Source: Herbaspirillum sp. ASV7 (lineage in GTDB: Bacteria; Pseudomonadota; Gammaproteobacteria; Burkholderiales; Burkholderiaceae_D). Taken from it: a DNA stretch of 64,000 nucleotides. The notes below the pieces were generated by a model. That model was not told the DNA's origin. It saw only the letters and a program-made list of their open reading frames with translations, and made no database searches. Shown here one piece after another: positions 8,491-16,513 of the stretch. The stretch spans positions 1 through 64,000 of the forward strand of contig NZ_JAELUH010000019.1 of assembly GCF_016429215.1 (NCBI RefSeq), given 5' to 3'. A program made the translations under genes and the position numbers. The first letter of the stretch is position 1, and each line of letters opens with the position of its first letter.

Positions 8491-9656
8491 TGTTTTTTCA
8501 CCGGGCGGCCCAGCAGCCAATACGCTGCCATGCCGAACACCACGCCCCAGAAAGCCGCTCCGAGTCCGAACAGGCTCATGCCCGAGGCAGTGGCCAGGAA
8601 GGTGATCACCGAGGGTTCCACGTAAGCGCTTTCATCGCTCATCAGGCGGATGTTGGAGACGATGGCGCCGATCAGCGCCAGCCCCGCCAGCGCGGCAATC
8701 AGCGCTGCCGGGAAGGCCGTGAACAGCTTGACGATGGAGGCCGCGAAACAGCCGCCCACCAGGTAGAAGACGCCATTGGCAATGCCCGCGATATACCGTC
8801 TGCCCGGCTCGGGGTGGGCGTCGCGGCCGGTACACAGCGCCGCCGTGATCGCCGCCAGCACGATGGTGATGCCGCCAAAACAGGCCGTGAGCATGGAGGC
8901 CACGCCGGTTCCGGTCACCACCGCGCGCGAGGGCGGATGATAGCCAGCCAGCTGCAGCACCGCCATGCCCGGCAGGAACTGCCCGGTCAGGCTCACCAGC
9001 ACCAGCGGCACGGTAAAGCTGAAGAACACGCCGATGCTGAACTGCGGCGCGATGAAGACCGGGCTGGCCAGTTCCAGCCCCAGCACCCGCAGGTCGGTCT
9101 TGCCGGTGGCAAAGGCCACCGCGAAGCCCACCAGTGCCACCACCACGATGCCGTAGCGCGGCCACCAGCGCCGTCCCGCCAGGTAGGCCGCCAGCATGGC
9201 CAGCACCATCAGCGGCGCATCGACGCTGGAGCGAAAGGCATGCACGCCGAACTGGAACAGGATGCCGGCCATCATCCCGGCGGCGATACCCTTGGGGATG
9301 AAGGCCAGGATCTTCTCGAAGTAACCGGTCACCCCGATCAGGGCGATGAGCGCCCCGGCCATCAGGTAGGCGCCCACCACCTCGGGCATGCTGATCGCCG
9401 GGAACAGGCTCAGCAGCAAGGCCGTGCCCGGGGCCGACCAGGCCGTGATGATGGGCATCCTGAACCACCAGCTCAACAGCAGGCCGCTCACGCCCGCCCC
9501 CATGGAGATGGCCCAGATCCAGGAGACCAGTTGCGCGGCCGGGATATGCCCCGCGTGGGCCGCCTGCACGAAGATCACCAACGGTCCCGCATACGAAATC
9601 AGTACTGCCAGGAAGCCCGCCACCCAGGCGGTGAGCGAACCGTGTTTGAGCGCCAT
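8487..9656 (-). CDS. benE: BenE-family benzoate/H+ symporter
   Basis: A 389-residue polytopic inner-membrane protein with about 11-12 hydrophobic helices. Signature blocks match the BenE family: GFLAVLISYAGPLVIFVQAA, AWSAPGTALLLSLFP and IPKGIAAGMMAGILFQFGV. It is expected to import benzoate with protons. It sits downstream of the BenK-type transporter in the ben cluster, giving two transporters of different families. The start at 9656 has AAGGA upstream. Its stop codon overlaps the start of a dynamin-like GTPase gene. Substrate is inferred from family and context. Confidence 0.9.
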   Translation of the reverse strand: MALKHGSLTAWVAGFLAVLISYAGPLVIFVQAAHAGHIPAAQLVSWIWAISMGAGVSGLLLSWWFRMPIITAWSAPGTALLLSLFPAISMPEVVGAYLMAGALIALIGVTGYFEKILAFIPKGIAAGMMAGILFQFGVHAFRSSVDAPLMVLAMLAAYLAGRRWWPRYGIVVVALVGFAVAFATGKTDLRVLGLELASPVFIAPQFSIGVFFSFTVPLVLVSLTGQFLPGMAVLQLAGYHPPSRAVVTGTGVASMLTACFGGITIVLAAITAALCTGRDAHPEPGRRYIAGIANGVFYLVGGCFAASIVKLFTAFPAALIAALAGLALIGAIVSNIRLMSDESAYVEPSVITFLATASGMSLFGLGAAFWGVVFGMAAYWLLGRPVKKQ

Positions 9657-9740
9657 GAATCTGTCCTTGCTATTTTTCCGCTACCGGATATTGCAGGCAA
9701 GCGCGGCAACGCCGCCGCAATGTCAAGCCACAAACGGCTG

Positions 9741-9773
9741 GGCGCCTGCGGAAGACCAGCCTCCGAAGGCGCC
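9741..9773 (-). terminator. Hairpin between benK and benE
   Basis: GGCGCCTGCGGA (9741-9752) pairs with TCCGAAGGCGCC (9762-9773) with a single mismatch. It lies in the 160-bp gap after the MFS transporter gene. There is no T-run, so it may be an RNA processing or partial termination element rather than a full terminator. Confidence 0.4.
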
Positions 9774-9816
9774 AACCCGGCCACTGCAGCAACCGCAGCC
9801 GCTGCAGGATCCGATC

Positions 9817-11172
9817 TTAAACGCTGCGCGAGACAGCCGCAGCGCCACGCCTTTCCAATGCCGCCGGTACCGTGCCGCGATAGCGCAGGATGAACACGCC
9901 GATGGCCAGCGCCGCCACCAGGCCGGGGACCGCAAAGACCAGGAAGTTCATGCTCAGCGGCAGCGATGCCGCCATCAGCCAGCCACCCAGCAGCGGACCG
10001 ACGATGGCACCGGTACGTCCCACGCCGGAGGCCCAGCCCAGGCCGGTGGAGCGGATCGCCTGGGGATAGAACTGGGCGGTATTGGCATACAGCAGGATCT
10101 GGGTACCGATGGTGGTGGCGCCGGCGATGATGATGAGCAGGTAGAGCATGGCCATCGGGCTATTGAAGCCCAGCAGTGCAATGGCCACCGTTCCCAGCGC
10201 GAAGAAGCCCAGCACCACCTTGGGCAGCGTGAAGCGATCCCCCAGCCAGCCACCGCTGATGGCACCGACCACGCCGCCGAAGTTCAGCGCCAGCAGGAAG
10301 GACAGCGACGAACCCAGGCTGTAGCCGGCGCTGGCCATCAGCTTGGGCAGCCACGAACCCAGCGCATAGACCATCAGCAGGCAGCAGAAGAAGGACAGCC
10401 AGATCATCAGCGTACCCACGGCGCGCTGCTGCCTGAACAGGTCCAGCATGGGCACGCCCGCGCCCTTGGCCTCGGCTTGCACCAGCTGCGTACCGGTGTC
10501 GATGCGCACCTGGGGGGCCACCTGGGCCAGCATGGAACGGGCGATGTCTTCCTTGCCATGGCGCAGCAGGAAGCCGACCGACTCCGGCAGCTTCCACAGG
10601 ATCACCGGCAGCAATACCAGCGGCACGGCGGCGGCAAAGAACATCGATTGCCAGCCGAAACGCGGCAGCATGTAGATGCCCAGGCCGGCGCACAGCACCC
10701 CGCCCAGCGAATAGCCGCTGAACATGATGGCCACCAGCGTGCTGCGCAGGCGCTTGGGCGCGTATTCGTTCATCAGCGCCACCGCATTGGGCATCAGGCC
10801 GCCGCAGCCCAGGCCGGCGATGAAGCGATAGACCCCGAACTCGGTGGGCGTGGTGGCAAAGCCGCTGACGAAGGTCGAGAGGCTGAAAAGGATGAAGCTG
10901 ATGGCCACGCCCTTCTTGCGGCCGATGCGATCGGCCAGCGGGCCAAAGATGAAGGCGCCGAACATCATGCCGAACAGCGCATAGCTGCCCAGCGCGCCGG
11001 CCTGCACCGGGCTCAGGCCCCACTCCTTCATCAGCACCGGCAGCACCGCGCCGTAGATGAAGAGGTCATAGCCATCAAAGATCAGCAGCAATGCGCATAG
11101 GCACATCACCATCCAGTGGAAGCGCGTGAATGACGCGCCGTCGATGATCTGGCCGACTTCCTGTGTTTTCAT
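9817..11172 (-). CDS. benK: AAHS-family aromatic acid MFS transporter (BenK-like)
   Basis: A 451-residue major facilitator protein with 12 predicted helices. It has the aromatic acid:H+ symporter hallmarks: DGYDLFIYGAVLPVL in helix 1, the loop 2-3 motif GPLADRIGRKKGV, and GLGCGGLMPNAVALMNEYAPKR. BenK/PcaK-type transporters take up benzoate or related acids using the proton gradient. The start at 11172 is preceded by GGAGGAG. It follows the RidA gene after a 102-bp gap within the minus-strand ben cluster, which supports benzoate as substrate. Confidence 0.9.
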   Translation of the reverse strand: MKTQEVGQIIDGASFTRFHWMVMCLCALLLIFDGYDLFIYGAVLPVLMKEWGLSPVQAGALGSYALFGMMFGAFIFGPLADRIGRKKGVAISFILFSLSTFVSGFATTPTEFGVYRFIAGLGCGGLMPNAVALMNEYAPKRLRSTLVAIMFSGYSLGGVLCAGLGIYMLPRFGWQSMFFAAAVPLVLLPVILWKLPESVGFLLRHGKEDIARSMLAQVAPQVRIDTGTQLVQAEAKGAGVPMLDLFRQQRAVGTLMIWLSFFCCLLMVYALGSWLPKLMASAGYSLGSSLSFLLALNFGGVVGAISGGWLGDRFTLPKVVLGFFALGTVAIALLGFNSPMAMLYLLIIIAGATTIGTQILLYANTAQFYPQAIRSTGLGWASGVGRTGAIVGPLLGGWLMAASLPLSMNFLVFAVPGLVAALAIGVFILRYRGTVPAALERRGAAAVSRSV

Positions 11173-11274
11173 GGATCTCCTCCGTTGTATCGGTTGTATT
11201 GCGTCGTTATAAGTCTTGTTCTGGCGATACCACGGGCTATGGCCCGTTTCGTTTTTATGGTCTTGCGTGAGCCA

Positions 11275-11667
11275 CTACAGTTCTGCGACTGCCTTGATCT
11301 CGATGATGTAGCCGGGCGCACCACCCAGCATGTGGGCGCCGATGGCGGTCCAGGGCGGCAGCGGGTGCGAGGCGAAGTAGCGGTTGCGCACCTTCATGAA
11401 CAGCGGCAGGTCGCGCATGTCGGTATGGAACGTGGTCAGGTCCACCACATCGGCCATGGTCGCGCCGGCCGTCTCCAAAATCAGCTTGAGGTTCTCGAAG
11501 GCTTGCACGATCTGGGCCTCGCGGCCCTCCACCAGTTGCATGGAAAGGTCACGCCCGATCTGGCCCGATACGTAGATCGTATTGCCCACCCGCAGCCCCG
11601 GGGCATAGCCGATCTTGTCGTAGACCTCTTCCATCCCCTTGGGAATGATGGCTTTGCGTTCTGGCAT
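11275..11667 (-). CDS. RidA/YjgF family protein
   Basis: A 130-residue member of the RidA/YjgF/UK114 family of small trimeric enamine/imine deaminases and relatives. Typical blocks are GLRVGNTIYVSGQIGRD, QIVQAFENLKLILETAGA and the C-terminal IIEIKAVAEL. The start at 11667 has AAGGAG in the right position. It lies between benD and the BenK transporter gene, 25 bp after benD. RidA is not an established step of benzoate degradation, so it may handle a reactive intermediate or have drifted in. Function here is open. Confidence 0.88.
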   Translation of the reverse strand: MPERKAIIPKGMEEVYDKIGYAPGLRVGNTIYVSGQIGRDLSMQLVEGREAQIVQAFENLKLILETAGATMADVVDLTTFHTDMRDLPLFMKVRNRYFASHPLPPWTAIGAHMLGGAPGYIIEIKAVAEL

Positions 11668-11692
11668 GTTGTCTCCTTGTAGCTTGTCCTGA

Positions 11693-12481
11693 TCAACCGT
11701 TATCGCCGCCGGCCACCGGCAGCACCGTGCCGGTGATGTAGCTGGCCTCGTCCGAGGCCATGAAGAGGATGGGCGCGATCTGTTCCTCCAGCGTGGCGTA
11801 GCGCTTGAAGAAGGTCGATCCGGTCACCTGTTGCACGGCCTCCTGCATCCACACCTGCTCCTGGGCGTTGTCGCCGGCGGCATTGCGCGGGATGCGGCGC
11901 GGCGGGGCCTGGGTGCCGCCCGGGGCGGTGGCCACCACGCGGATGCCCTGCTCGCCATATTCCATGGCCAGCGCCATGGTCAGTGCGTTGACGCCGCCCT
12001 TGGCCGCCGAATACGGCACCCGGCGAACGCCGCGCGTGGCATTGGAAGAGACATTGACGATGGTGCCGCCGCCCTGCGCCAGCAGATGCGGCAACACGGC
12101 GTGGCAGCCATAGAGGGTGGGCATGAGCGAGCGGCGGATCTCGGCGTCGATCTGGGCCGGCTCGAACTCGGCAAAGGGCCGCATGCGGATGGCACCGCCC
12201 ACGCCATTGATGAGGATGTCGATACCGCCGAAGGCCTGCACCGCATAGGCCATGGCGGCCTGCGCGCCTTCGTAGGTTTCGAGGTCGGCGACAAAACCGA
12301 GGCCGCGCCCGTCGGCGGCTTCGGCCGCGACCTCATGGACCATATCGGCGCGATCCACCAGCAGCACCCGCCCGCCTTCGGCCGCAATCCCCAGAGCCAC
12401 GCCGCGCAGGATGCCCTGCGCAGCACCGGTGACGACCGCCACGCGACCGGCGAAGCGGTGCTTCATCGGCGCGCTGCTCAT
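11693..12481 (-). CDS. benD: Benzoate cis-diol dehydrogenase
   Basis: A 262-residue short-chain dehydrogenase that oxidises the cis-diol made from benzoate (1,6-dihydroxycyclohexa-2,4-diene-1-carboxylate) to catechol with NAD+ and loss of CO2. Visible motifs are the Rossmann start VTGAAQGIL (residues 17-25), NVSS, and the catalytic YSAAK. Unusually, the third glycine of the TGxxxGxG motif is Leu25. The codon reads CTG and there is no frame disruption. The start at 12481 overlaps the benC stop (ATGA). Order and overlap with benABC support the assignment. Confidence 0.93.
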   Translation of the reverse strand: MSSAPMKHRFAGRVAVVTGAAQGILRGVALGIAAEGGRVLLVDRADMVHEVAAEAADGRGLGFVADLETYEGAQAAMAYAVQAFGGIDILINGVGGAIRMRPFAEFEPAQIDAEIRRSLMPTLYGCHAVLPHLLAQGGGTIVNVSSNATRGVRRVPYSAAKGGVNALTMALAMEYGEQGIRVVATAPGGTQAPPRRIPRNAAGDNAQEQVWMQEAVQQVTGSTFFKRYATLEEQIAPILFMASDEASYITGTVLPVAGGDNG

Positions 12482-13518
12482 GCTGCCACGGCCACCGGGG
12501 CCGGCTGGCTGGTGACGAACTTCTCGTAGTGGAAGCTGGCCGGGGTAATGCCATTGGCCTGGAAGTGCTTCTGCACCGCCTCCACCATCGGCGGCGGCCC
12601 GCACAGGTAGACATCCACGTTGCCATCATGCAGCACCGCCGCCGGCATGTGCTGGGTCACATAACCCTGGCGCGGATGCGTGGTGGCGGGGTCGGCCACG
12701 CAGGTGGTGAAGCTGAAGCCGGAAAGGCGCTGGGCGTACTGCTCCAGTTGCTCCACCAGCACCAGGTCCTGGTCGCGGGTGACACCATAGATCAGGTGCA
12801 CCGGCTGGGACAGGGCCTGGCCCTGGCGCGCCAGTTCTTCCAGCATCGACAGGAAGGGCGCCAGCCCCGTGCCGCCCGCCAGCATCAGCAACGGCCGGGT
12901 CACGGGACGCAGGTAGAAGCTGCCCAGCGGCCCCGTCATCGCCAGCGTCGTGCCGGCCTGGGCGCTGGCGAGCCAGCCGCTCATCAAACCACCCGGCACG
13001 TTCTTGATCAGGAAGCTCATGCGCGCATCGCCCGAGGCCGAGCTGAACGAGTAGGAACGGTGCTGGTCGCTGCCCGGCACGCCGATGTTGACGTATTGAC
13101 CGGGCAGGAAGGCCGGGGCATCGGCGCCGGTGTCCAGCGTCAGCGTAAAGGCGGCGTCGCCAAAGGCGGTAATCTCGGCCACCTTGCCGGCAAACTTGGC
13201 GGTGCCGGTCTTGCAGGCGCTCGAAGGTACCGGCACGGCGACGACGCAATCCGATTGCGGCACCATCTGGCAGGTCAGCACCATGCCCCCAGCGGCCTCG
13301 TCCTCGCTGAGTGCATCCTCGATGTAGTCGTCACCCAGGTCATACCGGCCGCTCTCGGCGCGGCACTTGCAGGTGCCGCACACGCCGTCGGAACAATCCA
13401 TGGGCAGGTTGATGCGCTGGCGGAAGGCCGCATCCAGCACTTTTTCCTTGGCGCCGCAGTCGATGATGCGGGTAACCCCGTCTTCGAAATTCAGGGCGAT
13501 GCGATAGCTGCTCATCAT
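12478..13518 (-). CDS. benC: Benzoate 1,2-dioxygenase reductase component
   Basis: A 346-residue electron-transfer protein. The N-terminal plant-type [2Fe-2S] ferredoxin domain has Cys42, Cys47 and Cys50 and a fourth cysteine in VLTCQM. An FAD-binding domain follows (RSYSFSS) and then an NAD-binding domain (LAGGTGLAPFLSML, YLCGPPPMVEAV). It passes electrons from NADH to the BenAB oxygenase. Two adjacent ATGs (13518 and 13515) follow GGAG; either could start translation. It lies 17 bp after benB and overlaps benD. Confidence 0.96.
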   Translation of the reverse strand: MMSSYRIALNFEDGVTRIIDCGAKEKVLDAAFRQRINLPMDCSDGVCGTCKCRAESGRYDLGDDYIEDALSEDEAAGGMVLTCQMVPQSDCVVAVPVPSSACKTGTAKFAGKVAEITAFGDAAFTLTLDTGADAPAFLPGQYVNIGVPGSDQHRSYSFSSASGDARMSFLIKNVPGGLMSGWLASAQAGTTLAMTGPLGSFYLRPVTRPLLMLAGGTGLAPFLSMLEELARQGQALSQPVHLIYGVTRDQDLVLVEQLEQYAQRLSGFSFTTCVADPATTHPRQGYVTQHMPAAVLHDGNVDVYLCGPPPMVEAVQKHFQANGITPASFHYEKFVTSQPAPVAVAA

Positions 13519-13535
13519 GTGTCTCCTGCTGCCGG

Positions 13536-14036
13536 TCAGACGTGATAGACGTCGATGACCTGGCGGATATAGTCATTCTTCAGCACGATCTTCTTGCGGG
13601 CGATCAGCAGGCCCCCATCGACCTTGCGCAAGGTCGCCAGCACCGTGCCGAAGAAGTGGTCGGTGATCTTGTAGCGATGGCTCAGGGTATGGAAGTTGTA
13701 GCGCACGTCCACGGCATCGTCGCGCTCTTCCAGGATCTCCACGTTGGTGATCATGTGGTTGGTGCGCGGCTCCGGCATGGAGGCGCTGGAGCGCTCGGTC
13801 TTGATGCGGAAGACGCGGTCTTCCAGACCGTCGCGATTGGGGTAGTACATCAGCGAGATCTGGCTGTTGGGGTCCTCGGTCAACTGGTCGTCGTCATCCC
13901 AGGCCGGCATCCAGTAGTCGACGTCGGCGGCATACAGTTCCAGCCACGACTCCCATTGACGCTCATCCAGATGGCGCGCCTCGCGATAGAGGAAGGCACT
14001 GACGGTGCCATGATCGACGGGATTGGCGATGCTCAT
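13536..14036 (-). CDS. benB: Benzoate 1,2-dioxygenase small (beta) subunit
   Basis: A 166-residue ring-hydroxylating dioxygenase beta subunit with typical features: FLYREARHLDERQWESWLELY near the N-terminus, DVDYWMPAW, and TNVEILEERDDAVDVRYNF in the middle. It has a structural role in the BenAB hexamer. The start codon overlaps the benA stop by 4 bp, as expected for balanced subunit synthesis. Confidence 0.96.
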   Translation of the reverse strand: MSIANPVDHGTVSAFLYREARHLDERQWESWLELYAADVDYWMPAWDDDDQLTEDPNSQISLMYYPNRDGLEDRVFRIKTERSSASMPEPRTNHMITNVEILEERDDAVDVRYNFHTLSHRYKITDHFFGTVLATLRKVDGGLLIARKKIVLKNDYIRQVIDVYHV

Positions 14037-15409
14037 TGTTGTGCTCCTTGCCGTGCGGCGGCACGTTCCTTCTCGACGGCCTGGCGCATCTGCCCGGTCC
14101 AGTAATGGTGCTGGCAGACGAACAGGCCTTCGTCCTCGCTACGCTCGCCGCTCAGCAGTGGCTTCATGCCCATCTTGATGGCGTTCTCGTCGGGGCCTTC
14201 CTTCCACAGCGGCGCACCCCGGCTCATGTCATTCCAGCGCACGGTCGAACCGGCATAGCCGGCCTGGCAGGCGCGGAATTCTTCCAGGTCATCGGCCGTG
14301 CCCATGCCGGAGACGTTGAAGAAGTCCTCGTACTGGCGGATGCGCACGCGGCGGTCTTCGGCGCTCTCGCCCTTGGGGCCGAAGCAGAAGATGCTGATCT
14401 CGGTCTTGTCCACGCTGATCGGACGGGCCACGCGGATCTGGGTGCCGAACTGGTCCATCAGGAACACGTTGGGATACAGGCACAGGTTGCGGGTCTGGGC
14501 CACGATGGTGTCGGCACGGGCCTGGCCCACGCGGGCGGCCAGTTCCTCGCGCTGGTTCCAGATGGGGCGCACTTCCGGGTTCAGGGTATTGGTCCACAGC
14601 AGGATGTGGCCGTTCTCGAAACCATAGACGCCGGCCACGGCCTTGCTCCAGTTGTTGGCATCGGTGGCCTTGGTGCCGCCTTCCTTGCGGCGGCTCATGG
14701 TGGCGCCATAGTTCCAGTGCACGGTGCTGACGTGGTAACCGTCGCAGCCGTTTTCCATCTGCATCTTCCAGTTGCCATCGTAGATGTAGCTGGAGTTGCC
14801 GCGCAGGACTTCCAGGCCATTGGGAGCCTGGTCGACGATCTGGTCGATGATCACGCGGGTCTCGCCCAGGTAGTCTTCCAGCGGCATGACATCGGCATTG
14901 AGACTGCCAAAGAGGAAGCCGCGATAGTTCTGGAAGCGTGCCACCCGGGCCAGGTCGTGCGAACCGTTCTGGTTGAAGGAGACCGGGTATTCGGTGGTCT
15001 TCTCGTCCTTCACCTTGAGCAGCTTGCCGGTATTGCCGAAGGTCCAGCCGTGGAACGGGCAGGTGAAGCTGCTCTTGTTGCCGTGCTTGCGCCGGCACAG
15101 CATGGCGCCCTTGTGTGCGCAGGCATTGATGACGGCATGCAGCTCGCCGTTCTTGTCACGGGTCACCACCACCGGCTGCCGGCCGATCCAGGTGGTGTAG
15201 TAGTCGTTGACGTTGGCGACCTGGCTCTCGTGGGCGAGATAGACCCAGTTGGATTCGAAGAGATGCTTCATCTCCAGTTCGAACAACTCGGGGTTGGTGA
15301 AGATGTCGCGGCGGCAGCGGAAGATGCCGTTGGCCTTGTCTTCCTGCAGGGCGGTCTCCAGCAGCTTCTCGACCTCATCGTACTTGTCGGCGGTGGCAAT
15401 GGTGTTCAT
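14033..15409 (-). CDS. benA: Benzoate 1,2-dioxygenase large (alpha) subunit
   Basis: A 458-residue Rieske non-haem iron oxygenase subunit. The Rieske [2Fe-2S] ligands are Cys97, His99, Cys117 and His120 (CAHKGAMLCRRK, then CPFHGW). The catalytic domain has the mononuclear iron motif DGYHVSTVH. With BenB and BenC it dihydroxylates benzoate to the 1,2-cis-diol. The start at 15409 has GGAG about 10 nt upstream and gives the expected family length. A frame extending to 15457 lacks support. A 123-bp gap separates it from catA. Confidence 0.97.
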   Translation of the reverse strand: MNTIATADKYDEVEKLLETALQEDKANGIFRCRRDIFTNPELFELEMKHLFESNWVYLAHESQVANVNDYYTTWIGRQPVVVTRDKNGELHAVINACAHKGAMLCRRKHGNKSSFTCPFHGWTFGNTGKLLKVKDEKTTEYPVSFNQNGSHDLARVARFQNYRGFLFGSLNADVMPLEDYLGETRVIIDQIVDQAPNGLEVLRGNSSYIYDGNWKMQMENGCDGYHVSTVHWNYGATMSRRKEGGTKATDANNWSKAVAGVYGFENGHILLWTNTLNPEVRPIWNQREELAARVGQARADTIVAQTRNLCLYPNVFLMDQFGTQIRVARPISVDKTEISIFCFGPKGESAEDRRVRIRQYEDFFNVSGMGTADDLEEFRACQAGYAGSTVRWNDMSRGAPLWKEGPDENAIKMGMKPLLSGERSEDEGLFVCQHHYWTGQMRQAVEKERAAARQGAQQ

Positions 15410-15532
15410 GGTGCGGTTTCTCCAGGGTGCAAGCCTCCCCCCGCGATGGCCAGCCATCGCGGCGTGTCAACAGGCAGGGGGAGGATTGGCGGGTAGTGCT
15501 TCAGACGCCGGGGCGCTAAGCCCCCCGGTGGC

Positions 15533-16468
15533 TCAGGCGGCCAGGCGCGGACGGTCGACGATCTGGTTGTCGGCGCCCTGGACCAGGGTGCTCAGCTTCA
15601 TGTCGAAGACGATCTCGGCAAACGGACCTTCCAGTCCTTCGGCCTTGATGCTGGCCGCATCGGTACGCTCGACCAGCGGCGGCACCAGGCCTTCGCGGGT
15701 GGCGTAGGCGAAGTCGTCATAGATCAGCGGATCGCCATCGATGTTGATCTGGGTGGTCAGCTTGCGATGGCCGTCGGCGGTGACGAAGAAGTGGATGTGC
15801 GCCGGACGGTTGCCATGGCGGCCCAGTTCGTTGAGCAGGCCCTGGGTCGGACCATCGGGCGGGCAGCCGTAGCCGGCCGGCACGATGCTGCGGAATTTGT
15901 AGCGACCCTGGGCATCGGTGATGATGGTACGGCGCATGTTGAAGGGACGCTGTTCACCGGTCGGGTCGAAGTGCGAATAGAAGCCCTTGGTGTTGGCATG
16001 CCAGACCTCGACCTTGGCGCCCGGCATGGGCTTGCCGTCGGCGCTGTAGATGGTGCCATGCATGATCAGGGTGTGGCCGGTCTTGTCGCTGCCGTCGTCG
16101 AGGCGGGCAAAGCCCTGCTCCACCGGCGCACCGGCCACGTACAGCGGACCCTCGATGGTGCGTGGAGTGCCGTTGACCACGCCCTGGGCGGCATCCTCGG
16201 CATCCATGCGCATGTCCAGGAAGCGGTCCAGACCCAGGCCCGGCGAGAGCAGGCCGGCTTCGCTGGAAGCGCCCAGGCGGTTCAGGTAGGCGATGCCGGC
16301 CCAGTATTCGTCGGACGTGATTTCCAGGTCTTCGATGGTCTTGAACAGGTCCGAGAGGATGCGATGCACGATCTGCTTGGTGCGCGGGCTGCCACCGTCG
16401 GTGTCCAGGCCGCTGGCCAGACGCAGGAAGTCTTGTACTTCGGGGGTGCTGAAAATCTTGGCTGCCAT
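15533..16468 (-). CDS. catA: Catechol 1,2-dioxygenase
   Basis: A 311-residue intradiol dioxygenase that opens catechol to cis,cis-muconate. The four ferric iron ligands fall at the canonical positions Tyr164, Tyr200, His224 and His226 (GFYSHFDPTG, VPAGYGCP, RPAHIHFF). The N-terminal helical dimerisation region characteristic of catechol-type enzymes is present. The start at 16468 follows AGGAG. It lies between benA and catB on the same strand and forms the link between the benzoate and catechol steps. Confidence 0.97.
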   Translation of the reverse strand: MAAKIFSTPEVQDFLRLASGLDTDGGSPRTKQIVHRILSDLFKTIEDLEITSDEYWAGIAYLNRLGASSEAGLLSPGLGLDRFLDMRMDAEDAAQGVVNGTPRTIEGPLYVAGAPVEQGFARLDDGSDKTGHTLIMHGTIYSADGKPMPGAKVEVWHANTKGFYSHFDPTGEQRPFNMRRTIITDAQGRYKFRSIVPAGYGCPPDGPTQGLLNELGRHGNRPAHIHFFVTADGHRKLTTQINIDGDPLIYDDFAYATREGLVPPLVERTDAASIKAEGLEGPFAEIVFDMKLSTLVQGADNQIVDRPRLAA

Positions 16469-16513
16469 GTGTGTCTCCTGTTTGATTTGTTGGAAGGAAA
16501 AATTGCGGTCTAC

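Noticed and set aside
8388-11100. Two long plus-strand frames (8388-9893 and 9388-11100) rich in His, Gln and Arg
   Set aside because: Both are shadows of the benE and benK genes; no family resemblance.
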